Assembly (NCBI RefSeq): GCF_001507645.1
Contig: NZ_CP013909.1
Span: forward strand, 2,852,001 to 2,916,000
DNA from: Hymenobacter sedentarius
Lineage (GTDB): Bacteria; Bacteroidota; Bacteroidia; Cytophagales; Hymenobacteraceae
DNA: 64,000 nucleotides
Reading direction: 5' to 3'
Shown: piece by piece, positions 1 through 7,836 of the stretch
Position numbering within the stretch: the first letter of the stretch is position 1
Layout of the letters: every line of letters starts with the position of its first letter
Position numbers and translations under genes: made by a program
The notes under the pieces: model-generated
Told to the model about the DNA's origin: nothing
Seen by the model: the letters and a program-made list of their open reading frames with translations, nothing else
Databases searched by the model: none

Positions 1-425
1 ACTCTGGCGGCGAGAAATTTATCACGGCCTTTCTGGGCATTTACGACCGGCGCACCCGCCGCTTGCACTACGTAAACGCCGGCCACAACGACCCCCTGCT
101 CATCACCGACAACGCGGCCGTTCAGACCCTGAAGCACGGCACCGTCATGCTCGGCATCATGGAAGAGCTGCCCTTGCTGCGCGTGGGCGAAATCCACATT
201 CCAGCCCAATCCCTGCTGCTGCTCTACACCGACGGCCTCACCGAAGTGTTTGATGCCGAGGGCAATGAGTTTGGCGAAGAAGGCGTGCTCTCCGTGCTGC
301 AGCGCAACCGCTACCTGCCGCTGCCCAAGCTGCACCAGGAGCTCCTGAGCAGCATCAATGCCTTCAGCGACCACAACGCGCAATTCGCCGACGATGTGAC
401 GATTCTGAGCTGCCGGTTTAAGTAA
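1..425 (+). CDS. SpoIIE/PP2C-type serine phosphatase, C-terminal part
   Basis: The frame is open from position 3, so the gene begins before the window; only about 140 C-terminal residues are present. The visible part is the end of a SpoIIE (PPM/PP2C) phosphatase domain: HYVNAGHNDPLL, then LLLLYTDGLTEVFD, then FADDVTILSCRF. The aspartates in YTDG and ADDVT match the metal-binding aspartates of the family. Such proteins dephosphorylate serine or threonine on partner regulators, often anti-anti-sigma-type STAS proteins, and usually carry N-terminal sensor domains, which would lie upstream here. The following 220 bases hold no convincing gene. Confidence 0.85.
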   Translation, partial: SGGEKFITAFLGIYDRRTRRLHYVNAGHNDPLLITDNAAVQTLKHGTVMLGIMEELPLLRVGEIHIPAQSLLLLYTDGLTEVFDAEGNEFGEEGVLSVLQRNRYLPLPKLHQELLSSINAFSDHNAQFADDVTILSCRFK

Positions 426-648
426 TGTAGTTTACGTTGTGGGGTAGTTGGCCTTCGCTGCAAAGCAGCGCAGTTGAGGGATTTAGCATGCCGTTGCAGC
501 AGCAATGTTGGCCCGGGCCGTGGCTCCGCTTTGCCCTTTGTTTTTGTCAATTGGAAACAACAGCATTTCTATATTTGATTGTCACTAGCCGGCTTGTCAA
601 AATCAACCGTCTAGCGGTGCTGCGCCCCAGCTGCTACCTCCACCCGTC

Positions 649-696
649 ATGAACGTACGCCTCCTCGCTACGCCCTTCGTAGCCACTGCTTTGTTA
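649..696 (+). pseudogene. 5' fragment of an interrupted lipoprotein gene (signal peptide)
   Basis: ATG at 649 opens 16 codons reading MNVRLLATPFVATALL, a basic start followed by a hydrophobic stretch. The frame runs into the IS630 element at 697. Removing the element and one copy of the TA target duplication joins codon 16 (ending at 696) exactly in frame to the ATG at 1706. This restores a signal peptide ending in ALLMSASGC, so this short piece is the detached start of the gene continued at 1706-2143. Confidence 0.8.
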
Positions 697-710
697 GAGC
701 AGATTCATAG

Positions 711-1660
711 TTAATGTACGTGATAACCGCAATGGTGAAACCAGCCGTGCGCATCTTGCGCCGTGACCCAGTCCAGGGCCGTGCGCACCGCCTCCGTCAG
801 GGCTTCCCGGGTGCGGGCCGCTGCGGCGCGCAAGTGGGTTTTGAGTTTGCTGAAGGCCAGTTCAATCGGGGTAAAATCGGGCGAGTAGGGCGGCAGAAAC
901 AGCAGTCGCGCCCCGCGGGCTTCCACCAATTCGGCCAAGCCCACGGCCTTGTGCACCCGCAGATTGTCGAGCACGACCACGTCCCCCGCTTGCAGCGTCG
1001 GCCCGAGCACCTGCTCGAGGTAGGCCGCGAAGCTGGCCGTGTTCACGGCCCCGTCCAGTTCCATCACGGCCGCCAGGCCTTGCGGGGTGAGCGCCGCCAC
1101 GATGGTGACGTTGGGGCCGTTGTGCAGCGGCACGGCCGCGTCCACGCGCTGCCCGCCTGGGGCGCGGCCGTAACGGCGGGTATAGGTCAGGTTCACACTG
1201 GTCTCGTCCACGAACTTGAAACGGGTGACATCTTCGTGTTGCAGGGCTTCGATAAACTCGCGGCGCAGGGCCTTCACGCGCTCGGTATCGCGTTCGGCGG
1301 CGTGCAGACTCTTTTTTTGCGCCGCAGGTCCAGGTCTTGCAACGCCTGCCAGAGGCTGGTGCGGCCCACGGCCGGCACGCCGGCCGCCGCCAACTGCCGA
1401 GCCAGTTCCGCCAGCGTGGCATCGGGCCGGGCGGCCACGCTGGCGGCTAGCCGCTGGCGGGCAGCGGCATCCAAGCGCGGCAACGGTCCGCGTCGGCCCC
1501 CGGCCGGAGCCAGCGTTCCGGTCTGGCGCTGCCGGCGGCGCAGCTTCTCCACGAAGGAGAGCGACACACTAAACTGCTGGGCAACCGCTGCTAACGTAGC
1601 GCCCGGCCGCTGGCAAGCGGCGGCGATGCGCGCTCGCAAATCGAGGGAATAAGCTTTCAT
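711..1660 (-). CDS. IS630-family transposase (two frames, probable -1 frameshift)
   Basis: The first frame (1660 down to 1274) carries an N-terminal helix-turn-helix region beginning MKAYSLDLRARIAAAC. The second frame (1277 down to 711, formally from a GTG overlapping the first stop) carries the DDE core with FVDETSVN, VVVLDNLRVHK and PIELAFSKLK. A run of seven A residues on the coding strand (1312-1318) lies near the end of frame one. A -1 slip there continues as KKKSLHAAERDTERVKALRR, which is typical of the family, giving a single protein of about 315 residues. Without the slip the two halves would be separate proteins. Confidence 0.88.
1312..1318 (-). other. A7 slippery run, probable programmed -1 frameshift site
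   Basis: On the coding (minus) strand this is CGC AAA AAA AGA in the first transposase frame. Slipping back by one gives AAA AAA AAG AGT CTG and enters the frame of the DDE domain upstream of its formal GTG start. The residues gained read as a natural part of IS630 transposases, which argues for frameshifting and not for two independent proteins. Confidence 0.65.
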
Positions 1661-1705
1661 TCCCGTAAAATACGAAGCCCGTACATATTATTCGAAACTG
1701 CTCTA

Positions 1706-2143
1706 ATGAGCGCCTCCGGTTGCTCGAAGAAAGAAGAGGCATCCCCAGCTCCCAATACGGGCAGTTTCCAGCTGGACGGCACCGCCATCAGCTGCCAAGC
1801 CAAAGCCACTCGCAGCGCGGGCAGTATTGGCGGCACGTTCTATGATTTCCTCGACCTCGACCTGACGCCGACTCCGGCCGCTGGGGGAGTGGGCCGGCTT
1901 CGCCTGAGTCTGTACAAAGTGCCCGGCTCCCCGGCCTCCACCTACTTGCTGCACAACCTGTTGGTCTACACCGGGTGCAATGGCTCGCCGTACAATTTTG
2001 CCGGCACGAGCTTCACGCTGACTCCTGCCGGCGAAGGAAGCTTTTCCGGTCGCTTCGCCGGGAAGGTCAGTGCCTCAAGTAGCTCAATTCCGGGCCCGTA
2101 CACCACCATCACGAACGGCGTGTTCACCACGGTGCCGTTCTAA
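1706..2143 (+). pseudogene. Lipoprotein gene interrupted by IS630 (3' part)
   Basis: The frame begins ATGAGCGCCTCCGGTTGC, that is MSASGC followed by SKKEE, the end of a lipoprotein signal and a charged tether. By itself it lacks the hydrophobic part of the signal, which lies at 649-696 on the other side of the IS. The rest (about 140 residues) is Gly/Ser/Thr-rich and beta-like, with two Cys residues, and I do not recognise a family. Joined, the ancestral protein would be 161 residues. Any product translated from 1706 would probably stay in the cytoplasm. Confidence 0.75.
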
Positions 2144-2270
2144 CAGAAGCCTTACCGGGCGAGGGGTTGCCGAGAGAAAAACCGGTAGGGATTCCCTCAT
2201 TTGCCTGAGCCACCGTTTACTTGAGCTCAAGTATTCGTGTTGTGCCTATGTATGTAAGACTTAGCTGCGT

Positions 2271-2589
2271 AGACTGCCCAGCCATGGGGAGCTATTGCCC
2301 GGCACGTTCGTGCGGGCCTTCCTCGGAACCAACCGCATCGCCCTGCCCACCCGGCCCGACAAAGCCGTGGTGCAGTACGACTCCGCGGCCTACATCTTCG
2401 TGGCCGCCGACTCGGCTACCAAGGCTGGTGCCGCCATCTACTGCTTGGTGCCCGTCACCCGGGGTGTAAGCGAGGACGGCTACATCGAAGTCCACTTGCC
2501 CGCCGCACCAGGCCTACCGTTGCGATTTTTCCATTGAAAGTGCGTATGCACTCCTTGGCCAGCTGAAGAATGCCGAAGCGGAAGAATAG
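2271..2589 (+). pseudogene. Remnant of RND efflux periplasmic adaptor (CusB/CzcB-like), C-terminal
   Basis: From about 2283 the frame reads HGELLPGTFVRAFLG, then ALPTRPDKAVVQYDSAAYIF, then VTRGVSEDGYIEVHLPA. These match the C-terminal region of CusB/CzcB-type membrane-fusion proteins. An in-frame stop at 2262 removes everything upstream. After about 2505 the family sequence continues only in another frame, as SIESAYALLGQLKNAEAEE and a stop at 2587-2589. The gene is therefore truncated and frameshifted. It lies just before a heavy-metal P-ATPase, suggesting an older, larger metal-efflux locus. Confidence 0.7.
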
Positions 2590-2601
2590 CCAATCCACCC
2601 C

Positions 2602-4743
2602 ATGCCCGACCCTTCATTCAATAACCTCAACGAGGAACTGAACACCGCCAAGCAGGTGGAACCCGAAAACGTGGGCGCCCTCACCCGCGCCCAGCTCACG
2701 CCCGAGGCCGCCACCAAGCCCGAAGGCCACGACGTGCCCGGCCACGACCACATGGAGCACGCGGGCTACAACCACCCCGCCGGCAAACGGGTGGCGGACA
2801 AAGGAAATGTCGCCAAAGAGGAGTCCGCCGACCATGACCACGGCAGCGGGGACGAACACGACCACGGCCCTGCCGGCACCAATCCCTACCTGGTGCCCGG
2901 CATCAGCTTGGTGCTCCTGCTGGTCGGCATAGCCCTGGACTACTACCAAGCGAGCTTCTTTACCGGCTATGTGCGCCCTGCCTGGTACGGCGTGGCCTAC
3001 TTGCTGGTGGGCAGGAAGGTCATTCGCTCGGCCATCCAAAGCATCCCCAGCGGCAATATTTTCAATGAGTTTCTGCTCATGGGAATCGCCACCATTGGCG
3101 CGTTTGCCCTGGGCGAATACGCCGAAGGCGTGGCCGTCATGCTGTTCTACACCGTGGGCGAGCTGTTTCAAGACGCAGCCGTGAACCGCGCCAAGCGCAG
3201 CATCCAGGCCCTGCTCGAAATCCAGGCCACCGAAGTGGGCGTGTTGCGCGGCGGCCAGCGCCTCCTGCTCGACCCTAAAGAGGTAGTAGTAGGAGATGTC
3301 ATCGAAGTAAAGCCCGGCGAGAAAGTGGCTCTCGACGGCACCCTGCAGTCCGAGCGCGGCACCTTCAACACGGCCGCCCTCACCGGCGAGTTTGTGCCCC
3401 AAACCAAACGGAAGGGCGAAACCGTGCTGGCCGGCATGATAAACCAGGATACGCTGAGCCAGATTGCCGTCACCGCCGCCTTTAAAGACACCAAGCTGAG
3501 CAAGATTCTGGCGATGGTGCAGGACGCGGTGGGCCGCAAAGCCAAGACCCAGCAGTTCATCACCACCTTCGCCCGCATCTACACGCCCATTGTGGTGGCC
3601 CTGGCGCTGCTGCTCACCTTCCTGCCCTATTTTTTCGTGGACGAGTACGTGTTCCGCGACTGGCTCTACCGGGCCTTGGTGTTCCTGGTGATTTCCTGCC
3701 CCTGCGCCCTGGTCATCAGCATTCCGTTGGGCTACTTCGGCGGCATCGGCGCGGCCTCCAAAGCGGGCGTGCTATTTAAGGGCTCCAATTTTCTCGACGT
3801 CCTGCGCGAGATTGACACCGTGGTGCTGGACAAAACCGGCACCCTCACCAAGGGCGTGTTCGCCGTGCAGCAGGTCGTCACTGCTCCCGGCCAGACCGAA
3901 GCCCGGTTCACGGCCCTGGCGGCGGCCCTCGAAGCTAAGTCCACGCACCCCATCGCCCAGGCGCTGGTGCAGCACGTGAAACCCACCGGCCCGGCCCTTG
4001 CCGTTGAAAACGTCGAGGAAATATCCGGCCAAGGCCTGCGCGGCCGCGTCGACGGCCAGGAAGTGCTGGCCGGCAACACCAAGCTGCTGAAGAAATTCAA
4101 CGTCGCGTACCCCGCCGACATCGACCAGCTGGTTGACAGCATCGTGGTAGTCGCCGTGGGCAACCAATACGCCGGCTACCTCACCGTGGCCGACGAAATC
4201 AAAGAAGATGCCGCCCAGGCCGTGCGCGAGCTCAAAGCCCAGGGCATCAGCACCATCGTCATGCTCTCCGGCGATAAAGACAGCATAGTGCAGCGCGTGG
4301 CCCAGACCCTGGGCATCACCAAAGCCCACGGTGGGCTGCTGCCCGAGGACAAAGCCGCCCACGTCGAGCGGCTGAAGGCTGCCGGCCATCGCCTGGCCTT
4401 CGTGGGCGACGGCGTGAACGATGCCCCCGTGGTGGCGCTGGCCGAGGTCGGCATTGCCATGGGTGGCCTCGGCTCCGACGCCACCATCGAAACGGCCGAC
4501 GTCGTCATCCAAACCGACCACCCCAGCAAGATTGCCACCGCCCGCCGCATCGCCGTGGCCACGCACGGCGTGGTTTGGCAGAACATCTGGCTGGCCTTCG
4601 CCGTGAAAGCCGTGGTGCTGGCCCTCGGCGCCGGCGGCCTAGCCACCATGTGGGAAGCTGTATTCGCCGATGTGGGCGTCGCCCTGCTCGCCATCCTTAA
4701 CGCCGTGCGTATCCAACGCATGGACTTCACCTCCAAGTCATGA
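2602..4743 (+). CDS. Heavy-metal P1B-type ATPase, Zn/Cd/Pb class
   Basis: 713 residues. P-ATPase landmarks in order: TGE at 261-263 (followed by F where most relatives have S), the metal-site CPC at 366-368, phosphorylated Asp410 in DKTGTLT, the HP dipeptide at 449-450, and GDGVNDAP around 602-609. Lys669 and Asp690 in the last membrane helices match the ZntA pattern and point to export of divalent Zn, Cd or Pb, not copper. No ferredoxin-like HMA domain is present. The first 95 residues instead form a soluble His- and Asp-rich tail (HDH repeats) that may bind metal. The stop overlaps the next start as ATGA, so the two genes are probably translationally coupled. Confidence 0.93.
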   Translation: MPDPSFNNLNEELNTAKQVEPENVGALTRAQLTPEAATKPEGHDVPGHDHMEHAGYNHPAGKRVADKGNVAKEESADHDHGSGDEHDHGPAGTNPYLVPGISLVLLLVGIALDYYQASFFTGYVRPAWYGVAYLLVGRKVIRSAIQSIPSGNIFNEFLLMGIATIGAFALGEYAEGVAVMLFYTVGELFQDAAVNRAKRSIQALLEIQATEVGVLRGGQRLLLDPKEVVVGDVIEVKPGEKVALDGTLQSERGTFNTAALTGEFVPQTKRKGETVLAGMINQDTLSQIAVTAAFKDTKLSKILAMVQDAVGRKAKTQQFITTFARIYTPIVVALALLLTFLPYFFVDEYVFRDWLYRALVFLVISCPCALVISIPLGYFGGIGAASKAGVLFKGSNFLDVLREIDTVVLDKTGTLTKGVFAVQQVVTAPGQTEARFTALAAALEAKSTHPIAQALVQHVKPTGPALAVENVEEISGQGLRGRVDGQEVLAGNTKLLKKFNVAYPADIDQLVDSIVVVAVGNQYAGYLTVADEIKEDAAQAVRELKAQGISTIVMLSGDKDSIVQRVAQTLGITKAHGGLLPEDKAAHVERLKAAGHRLAFVGDGVNDAPVVALAEVGIAMGGLGSDATIETADVVIQTDHPSKIATARRIAVATHGVVWQNIWLAFAVKAVVLALGAGGLATMWEAVFADVGVALLAILNAVRIQRMDFTSKS

Positions 4744-5417
4744 GCTACCACCTCGTACTCGCTGCGCTGCTCTTGGGTACCAGTCTGGCATTCACGGGCT
4801 GTAATTCCAAGCCCGACACCAACGCCCACAAGCAGGAGGCCCCCGCTGGCCAGCCCAAGCCTGCCCCCGTAGCCGCCCCGCCCAGCCTGCGCGACACCCT
4901 GCAGCGGCTGGCGCAGCAGCTCGACACCGTGCACCGCGACGGCTGTTGGGACGAGGACTTTGCCCGCCTCATGACCGTGCACCACGCCGGTGCCCAGCGC
5001 CTGGCCGCCGTGGAAATTGCCCAGGGCAAAGACGCCACGCTGCGCGACCTGGCCCAACACGTGCTCAATGGCCACGGGCGCGACAACCACGTCCTCACCC
5101 TGGCCCTCACCAGGCAGCCACCCAAGGGCCAGGAATACCGCCCCGGCAATACCAAGGACCCATTCGTGCGGCGCATTGCTGCGGCCCTGGCCCCCCTGCG
5201 CCAGCTGCCTCCCACTCCCGGCCCCTTAGATTCGGATTTTGCCACCCTGATGCAAGTGCACCACCAAACCGGCGTGGCCCTGGCCCAGGTGGAGCTGGCC
5301 TTCGGCAAAGACGCCGAGCTGAAAGAAGCCGCCCGCCGCATTGTCCGCGACGAGCAAGCCGAAATCAAGCAATACCAGCGCTGGCTGAAGGCCCAAGCGG
5401 CCGGCACCACCCGATAA
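4740..5417 (+). CDS. Tandem DUF305 lipoprotein
   Basis: 225 residues with a lipoprotein signal ending AFTGC (Cys21) and a Pro/Ala-rich tether. Two DUF305-like helical units follow. The first has DEDFARLMTVHHAGAQ (His81-His82); the second has DSDFATLMQVHHQTG (His174-His175) and ends in QAEIKQYQRWL. DUF305 is a ferritin-like four-helix fold often found beside copper and heavy-metal resistance genes, with His and Met residues suggested to bind metal. Here it overlaps the metal ATPase gene by 4 nt, so a periplasmic metal-buffering role is a reasonable inference, not shown. Confidence 0.85.
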   Translation: MSYHLVLAALLLGTSLAFTGCNSKPDTNAHKQEAPAGQPKPAPVAAPPSLRDTLQRLAQQLDTVHRDGCWDEDFARLMTVHHAGAQRLAAVEIAQGKDATLRDLAQHVLNGHGRDNHVLTLALTRQPPKGQEYRPGNTKDPFVRRIAAALAPLRQLPPTPGPLDSDFATLMQVHHQTGVALAQVELAFGKDAELKEAARRIVRDEQAEIKQYQRWLKAQAAGTTR

Positions 5418-5480
5418 CTGTTTTCGCTTCTTCCCCATGACGACAGCACTTCCTGCCGTTTAAATGAACCCGTACACTCT

Positions 5481-5730
5481 TTACCTTTCCAACAGCGCTT
5501 GCCCGATGGCCGTCACGTCGTCGGCCGCATTGGAGAGAATGACCACGCCCAATTGCCGTTGCGCGTCGAAGCCGACAAACGAACTGGCCCCGCCCGTTCC
5601 GCGGAATGGTGCCAGTACGGCCGGTCGCGGCAACGGGCGATGCGCCCCAGCCCGAGGGCGTTGTCCGGGCTACGAAACGTTTCTTGGTGCGTGAGTTCGA
5701 TGGCTTTGGCCAGGGACTTTCATGAGATGG
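5481..5730 (-). pseudogene. Remnant of beta-lactamase-family serine hydrolase (C-terminal)
   Basis: On the minus strand, translation yields SLAKAIELTHQETFRSPDNA from about 5725. The frame changes near 5600, and the family then continues as ASSFVGFDAQRQLGVVILSN and on to IGQALLER with a stop at 5481-5483. These are the C-terminal signatures of class-C-like serine hydrolases. At least one frameshift separates the two parts, and no N-terminal SxxK region is visible upstream, so the gene is dead and truncated. Confidence 0.65.
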
Positions 5731-6087
5731 CCCTGTTCCGCAATGAGAATAACCCCGGTCCAATCATTCGCCTCTATGCCGTGACCGTGAGGAATACGAA
5801 CCGCTGGCAACAGATACCGCAGTACGGCGCGCTCATGCCTTACACCAAATACGGTGCTACGAAGGTGTTCTACTTCGCCAAGAGCGGGCCTTTCCCGACC
5901 TGCCTGCAGTTGAGCCAACCACATTTTTCGCCTGCCCTTAGCCGTTAATGTCTGGCCTCCTACAAGAAATGCCTAATGAGTAGGGTATCCTTTATTCGAT
6001 ACCTGCTAAAAATTAAAATAATGTTAATCAGGTGCTTGGATGAGATATGCCTTGGTGGCTAGGAAAACATAAGCCAGCAATTGAATC
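5731..6087. other. Intergenic region without a recognisable gene
   Basis: Short open frames exist on both strands, but none reads like a known protein or starts convincingly. The last 140 bases are AT-rich compared with the surroundings and probably contain the promoter of the yceI group. Confidence 0.5.
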
Positions 6088-6114
6088 ATGTACGTACATT
6101 TGATGTATGTACAT
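6088..6114 (+). promoter_or_regulatory. Twin palindromes upstream of the yceI group; candidate operators
   Basis: ATGTACGTACAT (6088-6099) is a perfect palindrome, and ATGTATGTACAT (6103-6114) is a near copy 15 bp downstream. Between and partly overlapping them is TACATTTG (6095-6102), which fits the Bacteroidota -7 element TAnnTTTG; no clear -33 element is at the usual distance. Paired palindromes over a promoter suggest binding of a dimeric repressor. The downstream genes make a MarR/MhqR-type regulator a candidate, but no regulator gene is adjacent. Confidence 0.55.
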
Positions 6115-6138
6115 CGAATAGCAACTCAAATCATCCCC

Positions 6139-6798
6139 ATGAAAAAGCTCCTGATGCCCCTGCTGCTGGCCGCTACCGTTTTGTCTGCCACTGCTCACCC
6201 CACTACTAGCCCTGAGCCCACCACCCGCGTCGCTGCAACTGCGGCGGTAGCCTCCTACCAAGTGCAACCACAGCTGAGCACCATCGGCTGGACGGGCAAG
6301 AAAATAGGCGGCCAACACTCCGGCACCATCAACCTGAAAGGCGGCCAGGTGCTGGTGAAAGGCACGCAGATTACCGGCGGCACATTCGTCGTGGACATGA
6401 CCTCCATCAAAAACACTGACCTCACGGACGCCGACTACAATGCCAAGCTGGTGGGCCACCTCAAATCGGACGATTTCTTCGGGGTTGAAAAGAACCCGAC
6501 GGCCACCTTCGTCATCACCAGCATCAAACCCCTGAAGGGTGACGCCACCGGCAACAACGCCACCATCACCGGTAACCTGACCATCAAAGGCAAAACCAAC
6601 CCGCTCAGCTTCCCGGCCAAAGTAGGCGTGAAAAACGGCGTGGCTGCTGCTTCCGGCACGGCCAGCATCGACCGCACCAAGTACGATGTTACGTTTGGCT
6701 CGACCTTGTTCGGCGCCGCAGCCGACAAAGCCGTTGATGACACCTTCGCGTTGAGCTTCAACGTCATTGCCAAAGCCAACGGCGTCGCCACGCGCTAA
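6139..6798 (+). CDS. YceI-family periplasmic protein
   Basis: 219 residues from ATG 6139; the frame is open further upstream, but MKKLLMPLLLAATVLSATAH is a clear signal peptide. The mature part has YceI signatures: STIGWTGKKIGGQHSGTI, then ADYNAKLVGHLKSDDFF, then NPTATFVITSI, then SIDRTKYDVTFGS. YceI proteins are lipocalin-like barrels that bind isoprenoid or quinone-like lipids in the periplasm. The next two genes handle aromatic or quinone compounds, which fits a shared role. Confidence 0.9.
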   Translation: MKKLLMPLLLAATVLSATAHPTTSPEPTTRVAATAAVASYQVQPQLSTIGWTGKKIGGQHSGTINLKGGQVLVKGTQITGGTFVVDMTSIKNTDLTDADYNAKLVGHLKSDDFFGVEKNPTATFVITSIKPLKGDATGNNATITGNLTIKGKTNPLSFPAKVGVKNGVAAASGTASIDRTKYDVTFGSTLFGAAADKAVDDTFALSFNVIAKANGVATR

Positions 6799-6892
6799 TC
6801 CGCCCGCAACCGGGCCATCTGAGGCGCATTACGTCAGTAGCCTCCGGCACCACTCTTAACTACTTTCTTTCACCGATTTTCATTCTCCAGCC

Positions 6893-7831
6893 ATGGAACC
6901 CCGTATTTTAGGTTTGCACCACATCACGGCCATCACCGACAGCGCCCAGCGCAACCTGGACTTCTACACCAAAGTCCTGGGCCAGCGCTTCGTGAAAAAG
7001 ACCGTCAACTTCGACGACCCCGGCACCTATCACCTGTATTACGGGGACGAGGCCGGCTCGGCGGGCACCATCCTGACCTTCTTCCCCTGGGAAGGCATTG
7101 GACCGGGGCGTCGCGGCACGGGCCAAACCACCGAAATCGGCTACTCCGTGCCCGCGGGAAGCCTGGACTTCTGGCTTAAGCGCTTCCAGGACCACGGCAT
7201 TACCTACAACAAGCCGAGCGAGAAGTTCGGCGAGCAGTACCTGACCGTGCTCGACCCCGATGGCCTGAAGCTGGAGCTGGTGGTGTCCAAGACGCCCGAC
7301 CCGCGCACGCCCTGGACCACGGCCGAAGTGGGGGCCGACGTGGCCACCAAAGGCTTCCACCACATCACGCTGACGCTGGCCAACATCAAGGGCACGGCCG
7401 ACGTGCTGACCGATATTTTCGGCTATAAGCTCAGCGACCAGCACGTGAACCGCTACCGCTTCGCCACCGACACCGTAGAAGGCGCCGCGCTCGTGGACCT
7501 GGTGGAAGTGCCCGGTGAACCGCGCGGCCATGTCGCGGCCGGCTCGGTGCACCACGTGGCCTTCCGCGTGAAGGACGATGCGGCCCACCTGCACTTTCGC
7601 CAGAAGATTGCCGCCAAGGGCTTCAACGTGACCCCGCAGATTGACCGCGACTACTTCCACGCCATCTACTTTCGTGAGCCGGGCGGGGTGCTGTTTGAAG
7701 TGGCCACCGACAACCCCGGCTTCACCGTAGACGAGCCCTTGGCTCAACTCGGCACCGGCCTGATGCTGCCCAAACAACACGAGCCGCTGCGCCCGCAGCT
7801 CGAAAAACGCCTGCCCAAACTCGTCCTCTAA
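6893..7831 (+). CDS. Ring-cleaving dioxygenase, MhqO-like (VOC superfamily)
   Basis: 312 residues made of two vicinal-oxygen-chelate modules. The first starts ILGLHHITAI and contains KTVNFDDPGTYHLYYG; the second contains GFHHITLTLANIKG and later HHVAFRVKD and FREPGGVLFEV. The His and Glu residues in these motifs match the iron ligands of the family. In Firmicutes the related mhqO is induced by quinones under MhqR. Here the gene follows yceI by 94 bp and precedes an esterase by 5 bp, so dioxygenase and esterase are probably one transcript. Confidence 0.88.
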   Translation: MEPRILGLHHITAITDSAQRNLDFYTKVLGQRFVKKTVNFDDPGTYHLYYGDEAGSAGTILTFFPWEGIGPGRRGTGQTTEIGYSVPAGSLDFWLKRFQDHGITYNKPSEKFGEQYLTVLDPDGLKLELVVSKTPDPRTPWTTAEVGADVATKGFHHITLTLANIKGTADVLTDIFGYKLSDQHVNRYRFATDTVEGAALVDLVEVPGEPRGHVAAGSVHHVAFRVKDDAAHLHFRQKIAAKGFNVTPQIDRDYFHAIYFREPGGVLFEVATDNPGFTVDEPLAQLGTGLMLPKQHEPLRPQLEKRLPKLVL

Positions 7832-7836
7832 GTCCG

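Larger units (their letters stand above)
697..1703 (-). mobile_element. IS630-family insertion sequence, complete
   Basis: The element is 1007 bp and bounded by TA dinucleotides at 695-696 and 1704-1705, the target duplication expected of the IS630/Tc1 group. The ends are imperfect inverted repeats of about 27 bp: both begin GAGCAG, and both continue to a shared ATGTACG block after a less similar middle. A two-frame DDE transposase fills the interior on the minus strand. The element looks intact, and it disrupts a lipoprotein gene. Confidence 0.92.

Noticed and set aside
714..1652. Long plus-strand open frame across the IS630 element
   Set aside because: It is the antisense shadow of the GC-rich transposase; its translation is Arg/Gly/Ala-rich without any fold signature.
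2221..2537. Short intact frames in the RND adaptor remnant
   Set aside because: They are pieces of one decayed gene; the true C-terminus lies in another frame.
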